Origin: Bactericera cockerelli | Lineage: Eukaryota > Arthropoda > Insecta > Hemiptera > Triozidae | Assembly (NCBI GenBank): GCA_024516035.1 | Contig: CM044958.1 | Span: 8,018,771-8,082,770, forward strand | Length of the DNA stretch: 64,000 nt | Direction of reading: 5' to 3' | In this document: one piece after another, positions 1-10,084 of the stretch | Position numbering within the stretch: the stretch's first letter is position 1 | Layout of the letters: every line of letters starts with the position of its first letter | Notes under the pieces: model-generated | Seen by the model: the letters and a program-made list of their open reading frames with translations, nothing else | Told to the model about the DNA's origin: nothing | The model's database searches: none | Position numbers and translations under genes: made by a program

Positions 1-534
1 AACACCGTGTATTTCCATGCGGCTGCAAAAGGTTGTAACTTCTACTGTAGATAACATTTTCCGATGATTTTTGTTTTGTATAAAAGAAAACAGATTAAGG
101 ATTTAAGCTCATTATAAGAAAAAAAATCAGGAAAAATCATTGCAACTCATGGAAAGACAAATGTAAACTTGCAAAACACAGAATTTTAGAGGTGTTTTAT
201 TTACAACACACTCAGTTCACTGTTTTATTTTTATCATTCGATTTTTCTTAAAAATACAAAAACCTAAAGATTTCAATTTCAACATGACCTACTAATACAA
301 GGATTTAAAAAAAAAACACAATTCATTGAGGATGTTTCAAAAATCTAAAAATACGGTAAATTGAAATTTTAAATTTTTCTTTCCATGAGTTGCAATGATT
401 TTTCCTGATTTTTTTTCTTATAATGAGCTTAAATCCTTAATCTGTTTTCTTTTATACAAAACAAAAATCATCGGAAAATGTTATCTACAGTAGAAGTTAC
501 AACCTTTTGCAGCCGCATGGAAATACACGGTGTT
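1..534. repeat. Long inverted repeat at the window edge
   Basis: Bases 1-157 reappear as their reverse complement at about 378-534, with almost no mismatches. The outer ends read AACACCGTGTATTTCC and its complement. The spacer of about 220 bp is AT-rich with no coding signal. The first base already pairs, so the left arm may continue outside the window. This fits a foldback or MITE-type element, but no terminal motif or target duplication can be read. Confidence 0.85.
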
Positions 535-770
535 AAAGGGGAAAACAGGAAGTGTCCGGTTAATTCTTCCGGTGAGTGTATATTCTGCCACAGAATACCA
601 TGTGCTGTGGTTAAAATAAATATACAGTGGGTAACGTGTAGGGCATACTACATTAATATGATGGATGATCAACTGACGCCCCATGCTAAACTATGTCACA
701 CAATATACTGCACTAACATGAATGGTGTCTCAATTTAGGAAATTTTATTGATAAATTTCTGCACGTACTT

Positions 771-860
771 TTTCTCTCTCTCTTCATTTTTTATCTATTC
801 ATTTCTCTCTCTCTCTCTCTCTCTCTCATTTTCTCTATTTTCTTTTATTTTTCCTCTTCT
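771..860. repeat. CT microsatellite
   Basis: Mostly TC dinucleotide repeats with T runs, directly upstream of the palindromic SINE head. No other signal was seen from 535 to 770. Confidence 0.8.
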
Positions 861-870
861 CTTGATTACC

Positions 871-1142
871 ACTTGACTACCAGTGTACTGGTAGTCAACC
901 GGTAGTCAACCGGTACACTGGTAGTCAAGTAATTAGAGCGCTACTTAACACACCGATCCGGTGGTTCGAACCCCACACCCAGTGCATGAATTTTTGCTCA
1001 TTAATTTGAGTTTGTGACCACATAATAATAATAAGACTCTGAGGGCTAGGAGGTAGAAAATGCTTTGAAATTCTACTAAGGAGTATTATTATTACTATTC
1101 ATTTTCGCCTGGTGGTTACCTTCCACTAAATAGTATTACAAT
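871..1142 (+). repeat. tRNA-derived SINE, family A, with palindromic 5' end
   Basis: A B-box-like GGTTCGAACCCCACACCC at 963-980 is followed by the family A tail (CATGAATTTTTGCTCATTAA, a TAATAATAATAAG run, then CGCCTGGTGGTTACCTTCC) ending near ATAGTATTAC. The expected A-box region is replaced by an inverted repeat at 871-930: ACTTGACTACCAGTGTAC pairs with GTACACTGGTAGTCAAGT. The tail also carries an internal rearrangement around 1070-1105 compared with other copies. Confidence 0.75.
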
Positions 1143-1156
1143 TATTATTCATTTTT

Positions 1157-1600
1157 CAACCCTCTCTCTTTCCTTTCTCTCCCTCTATCTCTCTCTCTCT
1201 CTCTTCTCTCACTTCTTTCTCTTCACTCTCCCTCCTTTTCTCGCCTCTCTCTTTCTCTCTGCTTTCTCTCAATTCACTCTCGACGCTCTCTTTCTCTGCC
1301 TTTCCATTCTCTCCTCTCTCTCCCCCTCTTTCTCTCTCCTCTCTTTCCATTCTCTCCATTCTCTCCTCTCTTTCTCTCTACTTTCTCTCCTCTCTCTCCC
1401 ATTGCTCTCTTTCTCTTCCTCTCCATTCTCTCCTTCTCTCTCCCCACTCTACAAAAACTCTCCTATTTTATTCAATCTCTCTCTAGCTTTATCCATTATT
1501 CTGTCTTTCCCTCCCAACATTCTCCCTTTTTTCTCCCTCTTTCTCTCCATCTCTCCCTACTATCTTTTTTTCTCTCTCTTTATTTACTGCATTGTTTTTT
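1157..1600. repeat. Pyrimidine-rich low-complexity tract
   Basis: CT-rich sequence with irregular CTCTCC motifs for more than 400 bp. Open frames on both strands reflect only the composition (Ser/Leu/Phe one way, Glu/Arg the other). Confidence 0.85.
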
Positions 1601-1639
1601 AGCGTACCTTTTATTATTTCTATTTGTTTTTGTCGATGA

Positions 1640-1832
1640 CAAATCAATGAGGTTAATGCTCAAAGCATTTTCTTCCACCTAGGACTCTGAGTCTTGTTAA
1701 TTATTATGTGTGACAAACTCACATTAATGAAGAAAAGTTCATGCACTGGGTGGGATTCGAACCAATGCAATGGATCCATACACTACCTGGATGATCAGAC
1801 TAGCGCGTGAACCACTTTACTAACAATGCATA
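1640..1832 (-). repeat. tRNA-derived SINE, family A
   Basis: Read on the minus strand: tRNA-like head with GGTTCGAATCCCACCCAGTG, a CATGAACTTTTC spacer, and the tail AAAATGCTTTGAGCATTAAC. The tail end (CGCCTGGTGG part) is missing, so the copy is 3'-truncated near 1640. Confidence 0.7.
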
Positions 1833-2167
1833 AAATAGGCATTAAAATAGGCAAAAATAGGCAAATTAAATTTAACATTATGTCACTGGTAATTTATTAA
1901 TCATTATGCGGACCCTGTATATTTATAAATAAATTTCCCTTCGTGTACAAATTATGCGTTCACTAAGTGAATTCATCTTGCGGCTGCATTTGAGATCCTT
2001 TGAATTTCACATTGAAATTCTGCTCAGTTTTCACCAGTCGGACATCTTGCGAATGCAGGCTGAGAATATTGAGAGCACAATATTTTGAGGCTCGCCTCTC
2101 CTTGCTTCTGGAAATTGGAATGTCCTCTGCTAGCTACCTGTGGAGTTATTTTAATTAGAGCCAAAAC
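1833..2167. other. Unassigned AT-rich stretch
   Basis: No coding, RNA or repeat signal is recognised except GCGGACCCTGTATATTT at 1910-1926. This resembles, in inverse orientation, ACAGGGTCCGCC at 2628 and 30598, so it may be a stray transposon terminus. Confidence 0.4.
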
Positions 2168-2290
2168 TAGATATAAGAGAACAATTTCCAGGTCAAATTT
2201 ACTCTATAAGGCAAAATAATCGCTTTATAAGAGAAACCTGGATATAAGAGAACAATTTTCAGGTCAAATTTTTCTCTTCACAAGGAAGAA
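2168..2290. repeat. Two-copy tandem duplication, about 73 bp
   Basis: GATATAAGAGAACAATTTCC, followed by AGGTCAAATTT, occurs twice (from about 2169 and 2242) with few differences. The function is not apparent. Confidence 0.65.
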
Positions 2291-2342
2291 CAACTTCTCT
2301 CTAAGAGAAATTTACTTTTATCCAATATTAGCTTATGTTAAT

Positions 2343-2440
2343 ATTGGGGTCGGCATTGTTCAACCTCATGGTTGAGATTGGTAGAGTGAAGCACTATTTT
2401 TTAGGGCTGGATGGCCTGGATTTATTCCAGCTCTTTGTTT
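2343..2440 (-). repeat. SINE 3'-end fragment
   Basis: GGTCGGCATTGTTCAACCTC and the following CATGGTTGAG, plus GGCTGGA, match 13009-13075, where the same block forms the 3' end of a minus-strand family F SINE. A short stem (CAACCTCATGGTTGAG) lies inside. Confidence 0.5.
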
Positions 2441-3250
2441 ACTCCCTGGAATTAAAAATCTAGCAATGGGGTTTCTGTCAATTAAAAAGTAATTAATGTT
2501 GAACATGGAAATTGTATCACCTAACGAATAATTCGGTTACTCTACTAAAACATAAACCCCAATCTTTTGGCTAAAAATATACAGGGTGACACAGACACTT
2601 TTGTCACATAAGAAGACTTAGTTAATACAGGGTCCGCCCGTTCAAGTGTGTAAATAAATAGTTATTCCACTAAACCACTTATTAAGTAATATAAATATAT
2701 ATATTAGGTATTCAATAAATACATAGGTATATAATAATAAAAAAAGAAGAAGAATAAATAGATAAGAGACAGCTATGAAAGAAGAACAAATGCTATGAAA
2801 CTCTTGTTTTGTCTATGTAAATGACTATAATACATTTAATTATGTGCTAAGCATTTCATAATTCACCCGGTATTGGTATAATATACAGAACATAACCAAG
2901 ACAGTAATCACGGCAAATTTCAGCTATTTTCAGATTTTATCTTGCGCGCCAAACGCGTAATAATTCTGGTAATGTGAAGTTAGCACGAACGGTGTTTTTA
3001 CGATCCGTTTTATGGAATATATTATTATGTATTTTTAAGAAAGTCATAATTTTCTACTTTTTAGAAGAAGGATTTTATGCTTTCCTGAGGAGGGTTAAAG
3101 TGGAGACATACCGCTGAATTTTATCAGACTTGGAGCTTTCTAGAAAATTACAACCGAATTCGAATTTCATGAAGGGTTCATTAAAACCACATAACAATAA
3201 AACCTTTGGTCAGCACAAGCTCACGCAGGTACTTCGGTATGGCTATTAAA
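2441..3250. other. Unassigned AT-rich stretch
   Basis: No reading frame or RNA signal can be supported over about 800 bp. ATACAGGGTCCGCCCG at 2626 resembles the terminus of the TIR element at 30597, but no partner end was found. Confidence 0.4.
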
Positions 3251-3254
3251 TTTC

Positions 3255-3290
3255 ATTTCTTACTTCAGAGAAATTTCTATTATTAGAAAT
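3255..3290 (+). repeat. Hairpin of the AATTTCTAATATTAGAAAT family
   Basis: GAGAAATTTCTATTATTAGA and the adjoining AATCGGAAA form a short palindrome. Better copies are at 33041-33072 and 34190-34222, and one lies on the minus strand at 11416-11449. A pair of short recurring blocks (TTTAACTCTGTCAGTAGACA here, TTTAACCTTGTCGACAGACA at 35446) follows. Confidence 0.6.
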
Positions 3291-3561
3291 CGGAAATATT
3301 TTTTTAACTAAAAAAAAATCCTATTTATCGCTTTAACTCTGTCAGTAGACACGCCGATTCTTCTGATGCATCAAATACTTTTACCTACCTATGAACACAA
3401 TTCTTGAATTCTTATTTCAATTTTTGGTCACTATTAATCTTGCTTTCTCTTTATACGATTGGAAGGTCATTCGCTTTTACACTTTCTAATTTTATATCAT
3501 TTTTAACAATGAAATTATATATACAGGGCATCCATAAAGTCTCACCCAGGCCTGGGTTTCT

Positions 3562-4740
3562 CATGCGCGGATATAGCCCTCTTGTACTGGGGGGGCACAA
3601 TCGCACAATATACCTAACTACCGGGTTGCACCCGCCGCTTCGCAAGCCTATCACACACACACACACACACACCCACACACACACATCAATATTTTTCGTG
3701 TCACCCATCCATTTCTTATCCTTACTGGAGCTCAAGAATGGCTCATCAGAATTTCGCGATCAATATGTCAAATGAAGACTACAACTCTTGAAATAACATT
3801 CTCGCTTTTAGTTGATAGTTCGTCTCGACATATCTCCAGCAAAAATGTCATTCAGGTCAAAAAACGTAAATACATTTTATTTACCGATCCATTTTATGTC
3901 CTTACTCAACGTAGCTCAAGAACGGCTCATCAAAATTTCGTGATTGATATCTCAAATGAAAATTTGAACCCTTGCTTAAAACTTTCACTTATTGAGTTGA
4001 TACGCCGCGCCGCCGCCGTGGCGCCGTCACTACAAATTTCGAAGAAAAAAAATGTCATTTTGGTCGAAAAATGTGATTTTTTTGTAACACCCATCCATAT
4101 TTTGTCCTTACCTCGTGTAGCTGAACCCTAGAGATATATTCCCTGATGCAAATGGATCTATAAGTAAAATTTCAGGTTTCTCGGACAATTTGTGTGGATT
4201 TAACAACTTTATTATTTAGTTATTTCTCATTGGTCTTAGAATTGTGAATTATTTTGGGGCCCGTGCCCCCCTAACTTATTGAGATCTTTTTTTTACGGGA
4301 TTAGTCTTAGAATTGGGAATTATTTTGGGGCCCGTGCCCCCCTAACTTATTGAGATTTTTTTTTTTACTGGATTAGTCTTAAAATTGGGAATTATTTTGG
4401 GGCCCGTGCCCCCCTAACTCATTGAGATCTTTTTTTTACGGGATTAATCTTAGAATTGGGAATTATTTTGGGGCCCGTGCCCCCCTAACTCATTGAGATC
4501 TGTTTTTTACGGGATTACTCTTAGAATTGAGAATTTTTTTGGGGCCCGTGCCCCCCTAACTTATTGAGATCTTTTTTTTTTACGGGATTAGTCTTAGAAT
4601 TGGGAATTATTTTGGGGCCCGTGCCCCCCTAACACATTGAGATCTTTTTTTGTTTACGGGATTAGGTATAATGAAATTTGAGAAACACCGCTTACCGAAA
4701 AAATCTGGGGGGGCACGTGCCCCCCCTATATCCGCGCATG
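3562..4740 (+). mobile_element. Non-autonomous hAT-like transposon, copy 1
   Basis: Ends are CATGCGCGGATATAG and its exact reverse complement. It is flanked by the 8-bp duplication GGGTTTCT (3554-3561 and 4741-4748); removing element plus one duplicate restores the outer transposon arm. An 8-bp duplication and CA...TG ends are hallmarks of the hAT superfamily. The interior has a CA microsatellite (3653-3684), a roughly 190-bp unit in about three degenerate copies (3697-4130, marker CATCCAT...GTCCTTAC), a 71-bp array (4256-4672) and a subterminal palindrome with core GGGGGGCACGTGCCCCCC. No transposase frame. Confidence 0.9.
4256..4672 (+). repeat. 71-bp tandem array inside hAT-like copy 1
   Basis: GGGGCCCGTGCCCCCCTAAC starts at 4256, 4327, 4399, 4470, 4541 and 4614, giving six units of 71-73 bp. 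Each unit holds a small GC hairpin (GGGGC/GCCCC), TTGAGATCTTTTTTTTACGG and GATTAGTCTTAGAATTGGGA. Confidence 0.9.
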
Positions 4741-5043
4741 GGGTTTCTCAACAAAGACTCGAAATATCAAAAAACGCAAAACCCGTATTTCTTTATTTTG
4801 AGGGGGATTAATTTTCAGACAAAAAAAATTGCCTACTTGGTATGTCTTGTGGCACATTGTTTAGTTTAGTACAACTAATTTCAGTGAACTACGACCTACC
4901 GTTCTCGAGATACAGGGTCGGACGTCCTGCGTAATATCCATAATTATATATTTTATCTCATTAACCGTAAATTCCAGAAAAATGAAATTTGTTGATAATA
5001 ACTCCTTATGGCAAGGCCTTTTGAACAAATTAAAAATTGATTT

Positions 5044-5310
5044 AGCCAGCGTCGATGGCATGTTGAATACACCGGTTCCCTTCAGAACACCGAAGTTAAG
5101 CAACATCCAGCGAGGTCAAGACTTGGATGGGTGACCATTCAAATTCTAATTCTCGTGACGCTGGCTTTTCCCGGCCCCACTCAGGCTGGGTGAGGTCAAT
5201 GTGAGTAGCAGGTTTGTGAGTTTCCTGCGAATGGAGGGTAAAACCCCCGTCGTGATATGACCATGGCAGTTGAAAGCGACGTTAAACCCCACTTAAAAAA
5301 AAAAAAAAAA
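5044..5310 (+). mobile_element. 5S rRNA-derived SINE, copy 1
   Basis: The head 5045-5165 aligns along its length with arthropod 5S rRNA: GCCAGCGTC and GACGCTGGC as the closing stem, AAGTTAAGCAACATCCAGC as box A region, and CTTGGATGGGTGACC as box C. A tail of about 125 bp follows (CCGGCCCCACTCAGGCTGGG to GAAAGCGACGTTAAACCCC), then poly-A. Target duplication AAAAATTGATTT is at 5032-5043 and 5306-5317. This is a retroposon, not a functional 5S gene: the head has many changes and a non-5S tail is fused. Confidence 0.92.
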
Positions 5311-5689
5311 TTGATTTGCTTTTTCGTTAATTTTTTTTCGACTGTTCGTCCCGCTGGCTGACGAAACCAAACAGAAACTAACATCAACAGGTCGGACGCA
5401 GGACGTCCTGTTGATGTAAATGGTTGAGGTAAATGGTAGCTCACTGAAATTTGTTGTAATGAACTTTTATGAATGAGACCTTTAAAACAATATGCCTCAA
5501 GACATACCATTCTATTTAAGATTTCAAAGTTGGTCCATGTCCAGCCTGACTGGGGCCGTGTAGGTAAAAAAAAAAAATTTGGCTACTAAATAATCCCTCT
5601 AAAAATACGGGTTTTTGCGTTTTTTGATATTTTGAGTCGTTTTTGAGAAACCCTGGCCTGGGTGAGACTTTATGGATGCCCTGTATATA

Positions 5690-6060
5690 TTTTTTTGTTT
5701 CGAGGCACACTGTACTTGTACAGTGTACAATGTACATGGAGTGTCAGCTTACCAATTTCAAGTTTGGGTGCGTATAGGTGCGTTAATTAAAAATTATTAT
5801 ACTTATTCCGAAATTAAGTTTTATTTTACCAAAATAGAAACTACTAAGGGTAAGGTTATAAGTTAGTATAAGATTATGTCATCTGATACTAAGATAGATA
5901 TCAGGTATTCTTTCTATCCTATCAGTTTTCAGCCCGGGAGAAAATTAGAAAATGTCATTTGGTTTTCTTTTTTCCTTTGTTTATTTTTTAGCCAGGATCG
6001 AATTAAAAAACTAATACGAATGCAACATCAATAAGCTAGAGATTACTAGCTTAAACTTGA
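5690..6060. other. Unassigned stretch before the coding fragment
   Basis: AT-rich. A polypyrimidine run followed by TTTAG at 5987-5991 resembles a splice acceptor, but the frame of the following coding fragment has a stop at 6047-6049, so no exon is called. Confidence 0.35.
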
Positions 6061-6061
6061 A

Positions 6062-6559
6062 TTGGAAAGAAGAAATGAATCTCTATGTAGTATAGACGTA
6101 CCCTCACAGTTTGAACCAACTGGTCTAAACCGAAGTGATGGTAAAAGACCAGATGGTGCAACGATTGTTCCTTGGCAAATGGGTAAATCCCTAGTGTGGG
6201 ATTTCAAATGCAGTGATACATTTGCACCATCTTATTTAAATCAAACTGCGAAAGATGCTGGCGGCACTGCAGAAATGGCTGTCCAAAGAAAACATACAAA
6301 GTACTCAGACATAAAGGCAAGAGGGTTTGATTTAGTTGTGATGGCTGTTGAGACGATGGGAGTTTGGTGTAAGGAAGGAAAAGAATGGATAAGGACAATT
6401 GGGAAGAAAATGTTTGATAAAACTGGAGACCCAAGATCAAAGAGCTATTTAACAGAGAAAATAAGTTTGGCGATTCAGAGGAGCAATGCTGCCAGTGTGT
6501 TGTCAGCATTGCCTTCTGAAGAAATGAATGCATTGTTTTATTTATATACCTATGTATAA
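6062..6559 (+). pseudogene. Retrotransposon-associated C-terminal domain, 5'-truncated
   Basis: An open frame of about 165 codons bounded by an upstream in-frame TAG (6047-6049) and a TAA at about 6557. The first codon here is TTG, so no true start is visible and the piece is probably the 3' end of a longer frame. Residues about 18-60 hold EPTGLNRSDGKRPDG, then VWDFKCSDTFAPSYL; the D...(D)xK spacing resembles a PD-(D/E)xK nuclease core. Later blocks are KYSDIKARGFDLVVMAVETM and SLAIQRSNAASVLSALP. From memory, this block recurs in invertebrate genomes at the ends of reverse-transcriptase-bearing proteins, so a retrotransposon origin is the best reading; the clade and nuclease activity are inference. 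A possible poly-A signal (AATAAATGAA) lies near 6611. A 27-bp minisatellite begins about 250 bp downstream. Confidence 0.65.
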
Positions 6560-6805
6560 AAAAAATATAATTTGCATTTGAAATTTTGTTATGATGAATT
6601 TAAAAAAAGAAATAAATGAAATAGAAAAACCTCCAACATTGAGAAAGTTAATATCTTCTGGATTGATGGAATTTGTTGTGTATTAGCAATCTACCAAAGT
6701 AAGACAGCCGCCATTGTATGTATTATTTGTTTCTCTCTCTACAACAAAGATGAGCTAGACGAGACCGTCCCGGTCCTCAAGTATACAAGTTTCAACCAAT
6801 CACAT

Positions 6806-7557
6806 TGTACTATTTCCTAACTTGAGGGACATTATACTATTTCCTAACTTGAGAGACATTGTACTATTTCCTAACTTGAGGGACATTCCTAACTTGAGGG
6901 ACATTGTTCTATGTTCTAACTTGAAGGACATTGTACTATTTCCTAACTTGAGGGACATTGTACTATTTTCTAACTTGAGAGACATTGTACTATTTCCTAA
7001 CTTGAGGAACATTGTACTATTTCTTAACTTGAGGGACATTGTACTATTTCCTAATTTGAGGGACATTGTGCTATTTCCTAACTTGAGGGATATTGTACTA
7101 TGTTCTAACTTGAGGGACATTGTACTATTTCCTAACTTGAGGGACATTGTACTATATTCTAACTTGAGAGACATTGTACTATTTCCTAATTTGAGGGACA
7201 TTGTACTATTTCCTAACTTGAGGGACATTGTACTATGTTCTAACTTGAGGGACATTGTACTTCTAACTTGAGAGACATTGTACTATTTCCTAACTTGAGG
7301 GAAATTGTACTATTTCCTAACTTGAGGGACATTGAACTATTTCCTAACTTTAGGGACATTGTACTATTTCCTAACTTGAGGGACATTGTATTATTTTCTA
7401 ACTTGAGAGACATTGTACTATTTCCTAACTTGAGGGACATTGTACTATTTCCTAACTTGAGGGACATTGAACTATTTCCTAACTTGAGGGACATTGTACT
7501 ATTTCCTAACTTAAGGGACATTATATTATTTTCTAACCTGAGAGACATTGTACTATG
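6806..7557. repeat. 27-bp minisatellite
   Basis: About 27 copies of GGGACATTGTACTATTTCCT plus AACTTGA. The unit is nine codons long, so frames stay open on both strands and yield nine-residue repeats (RDIVLFPNL one way, MSLKLGNST the other). Variants such as TATGTTC for TATTTCC are interspersed. One short unit (about 6877-6893) and one partial unit near 7255 break the periodicity and split the frames. There is no sign of a gene. Confidence 0.95.
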
Positions 7558-8149
7558 TAAACTAAACTGGTGTGATGTAATGTAGATTTCATGCAGGCCA
7601 GACTGTCATGAGGCAATGTACTCAACATGTAGAAAGCAATATCTCGTTAGATCGCAACGGAAAGTGTTGTCAATCCCGTTGTCATACTCTCTCTGCTCCT
7701 ATGCCGATGACTCAATGCCTAACATGCTAGAGGAGGAAGAAACATAACCAAAACGTTTTCCAAACAGACTCAGAATTTTCCAGACACCTTGTTCTTTCTG
7801 TTTAATTTGAAATCGGAGAATTCCGATAGCGTCTTGGCACATAGATAGCTCCATGTATTATGTATATTATTATATACCTTGTGTATAATATAAATTGGTT
7901 TCGGATTTAGTTTCCAGTAAATCTTCATCATCAAATTTCACAGACCAGGATACACAGGCTGTTTCTTGGAAATTTTCAGTTACTTAAGTATGATTTTGGA
8001 AGTAAATTGGGGAGCTAATTGGTTGTGAATGTGGCTGGGCTAATAGACAACAGGTGTTGGATTTATCTGAGCCTGCGCCGAACCAATTACTACAGGATGG
8101 CTGAGTTACAACACATACCACCCGTAAGCTTCTACCAGTAGCTTGGGTA
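7558..8149. other. Unassigned stretch
   Basis: No supported coding or repeat feature over about 590 bp. Composition is closer to average than in the flanks. Confidence 0.4.
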
Positions 8150-8335
8150 TTATTAAGGGTTGGGTGGAAAAGATTACCAATAACCCCACCCTTTAGTCAG
8201 GACATATGTTTTTATATATTTTCTATTCTTTTTCATTTTATTGTATATATTGTTTCCATTTTTTTTATTAATTATTTGTATTGTAATAATGTCCATTCAT
8301 ATCTAATAAAGTGTTGTACAATAATTATAATAGCT
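8150..8335 (+). repeat. Retroposon 3' end, family R
   Basis: AAGGGTTGGGTGGAAAAGAT at 8156, then CAATAACCCCACCCTTTAGT, a T/A-rich middle and TAATAAAGTGTTGTACAATA with the AATAAA signal, ending in ATAATTATAAT. The same block occurs in reverse at 14937, 20074, 44745, 52870 and 54440. It looks like a 5'-truncated LINE or SINE 3' end. Confidence 0.75.
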
Positions 8336-8789
8336 GTTGTTTCACGAAAAATAAAAGGCAGCGAAACATCTATGCTGATGATGATGAATTCGGTTAATAA
8401 TTATTAAAGTAGGAAATTTGGCAAAGATATTACCTTGATATCATTTAAAAGACGCTGTTCATGCAGGTTACCTCATGTTCATGGTACATCAATTACCTTA
8501 GGGAGATAATACCTGGGTACATGTTTTCACGGGACATTGAACTTTAGGATAATCAGAAAAAGAAAAGGCCTTCAGTCCAGAACATACATTGTTCTTCTCA
8601 TTTAAGCCCAATTTTCTCGTTTCTTCCCTTCTCCTTCACCGTAAAACCTACTTGATGTCGGCAATTGCTTCATTCGGGTCAAATTTATTTCTGAGTAAAT
8701 ACGCTTTCTCTTGAGTCTACTCATCCGGATATTTACCGGCCTCCTTTTGCGAAAATTTAGGCAAACATAAAAGTTCTCTCGCTATCTGT
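8336..8789. other. Unassigned stretch
   Basis: No feature could be supported in these 450 bases. Confidence 0.4.
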
Positions 8790-8854
8790 CGCTCCATCTC
8801 TTTTGCTATCTCTTTGTCTAACTCACCCAATCTCTCACTCTATCTTTCTCTCTG

Positions 8855-8900
<46 letters not shown>

Positions 8901-8957
8901 ACTCACACACACACATACACAGATACACACACACAAAAAACACTCTCTCTCTCTTGA
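8790..8957. repeat. CT microsatellite followed by CA repeat
   Basis: A CT run at about 8855-8896, then CACACACA and CAGATACACACACACA, then a second short CT run. Confidence 0.9.
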
Positions 8958-9114
8958 AGTATCTTGTTCATGTGTAAGAACATAACATACTCGATTAAGT
9001 ATAAATTCATAATTTAAAGGTTTTAACACTTGAAACAAGGGTGTGGTGAGGTCTGGTTCAGAAGGTTGATTTTATGACTAAAGGATTATCCTTAGGAGGT
9101 TTTAATTTCTGTGT

Positions 9115-9350
9115 ATTTATTTATTTACACTTTATTTTTTTTTACAGAACAATCATCAACCAAAAATTAATAACAATAAATTAAAAAGAAAACTTAGAAT
9201 TATCTAAAAAAAAAAATAAGGATCAATATTAATTTTTAATTACAAATGTTTCGTAATCCAGGGCGAAGTTAATGCCTTAGGCATTCTTTGCCACTTAACT
9301 AATCATTGTATTGGTTAAGTGGCAGAGAATGCTTAAGGCATTAAGACTGT
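9115..9350 (-). repeat. Family R-like retroposon end with head-to-head palindrome
   Basis: An A/T-rich 3' part (from 9115) leads to GGGCGAAGTTAATGCC. GCCTTAGGCATTCTTTGCCA at 9273 is then repeated in reverse complement at about 9320-9341 (GGCAGAGAATGCTTAAGGC). The palindrome of about 80 bp suggests two head-to-head ends or a foldback rearrangement. Confidence 0.6.
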
Positions 9351-9479
9351 GTAATCATTGTATTACCAGTCTCAGCTTTAGTGTTTTCATTAATTCAGGT
9401 CTGAGTGACTTAATGTTATTAAAAAAAAAAGAGGCAAGAAAATTTGAAGAAGAAAATAAGGAGGCGGATTTTTTCTTAC

Positions 9480-10075
9480 CCTGAAAACACCTGTAACAGA
9501 CTCCTCTTGTTCCTACTTTCAACCCCTCATCTTCATCCATCCCTCCCCTTTCTCTTACCCCTTTTATTTCCACGCCTGGCCCTCTCATTCCCCTCTTTCC
9601 ATTCTTCGTTTTCCCTCTCTCCAAGCCCCGCCTATTCTACTAGACTCATACAAAATAATCAAGCACACTTTCACTTTTCTTTTCCCCACCCCTTTTCTTA
9701 GAGGCCCTTCTCTAACTACCCCTACCTCCCGTCTCTTTAGCCCCACCCCCTGCACTAGATACCAGGCTAATACAAAATTATCATCTTCACTTCCCCTCTC
9801 CTACCATATCCTCCAACTCTCCACAATGCCCGCCCCTCTATTCCTTCAACTCCTCCCACTCTACTTTCCTTCTCTTCCCTCTCTACTTCCCCTCTCCTAA
9901 CATCCTTTCTTCTCCCTCTCTACTTCTCCTCTCTTCATTTTTCCTCCATCTCTACTTCCCCTATCCTCCCTCTCTACTTCTCTCCTTCCTCTTTACTTCT
10001 TCTCTCCTCCTCTCCACTTCCCCTCGTCTCCTTTATCGTTCCTCTACTCCCCCTCTCCTTCACTAGACACCAGAC
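9480..10075. repeat. Pyrimidine-rich low-complexity tract
   Basis: Irregular CTTCCCCTCTCC motifs. TAGACTCATACAAAATAATC at 9642 recurs in part at 9766 and 10065 (CTAGATACCAG / CTAGACACCAG), suggesting an old degenerate repeat of roughly 120-300 bp. No coding potential. Confidence 0.8.
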
Positions 10076-10084
10076 CAATAGAAA

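Larger units (their letters stand above)
3521..5686. mobile_element. Outer TIR DNA transposon carrying two nested insertions
   Basis: The left end ACAGGGCATCCATAAAGTCT (3523) is repeated in reverse complement as AGACTTTATGGATGCCCTGT (5665-5684). Pairing continues inward on both sides of the inserted hAT-like element: CAAAAAACGCAAAACCCGTA at 4768 matches the complement of 5606-5625, and TGGTATGTCTTG at 4839 matches the complement near 5497. Flanking bases are TATA on both sides. Without the two insertions the element would be about 700 bp with arms of more than 200 bp. No transposase frame remains. The superfamily is not assigned. Confidence 0.8.

Noticed and set aside
5045..5165. Functional 5S rRNA gene
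   Set aside because: Box A, box C and stems are altered, copies are fused to a common tail and poly-A, and target duplications show retroposition.
5960..6062. Intron 3' splice site before the coding fragment
   Set aside because: An in-frame stop lies between the TTTAG at 5987-5991 and the fragment, and the fragment is transposon-like.
6800..7585. Repeat protein genes on both strands
   Set aside because: The frames are explained by a 27-bp minisatellite whose unit is a multiple of three.
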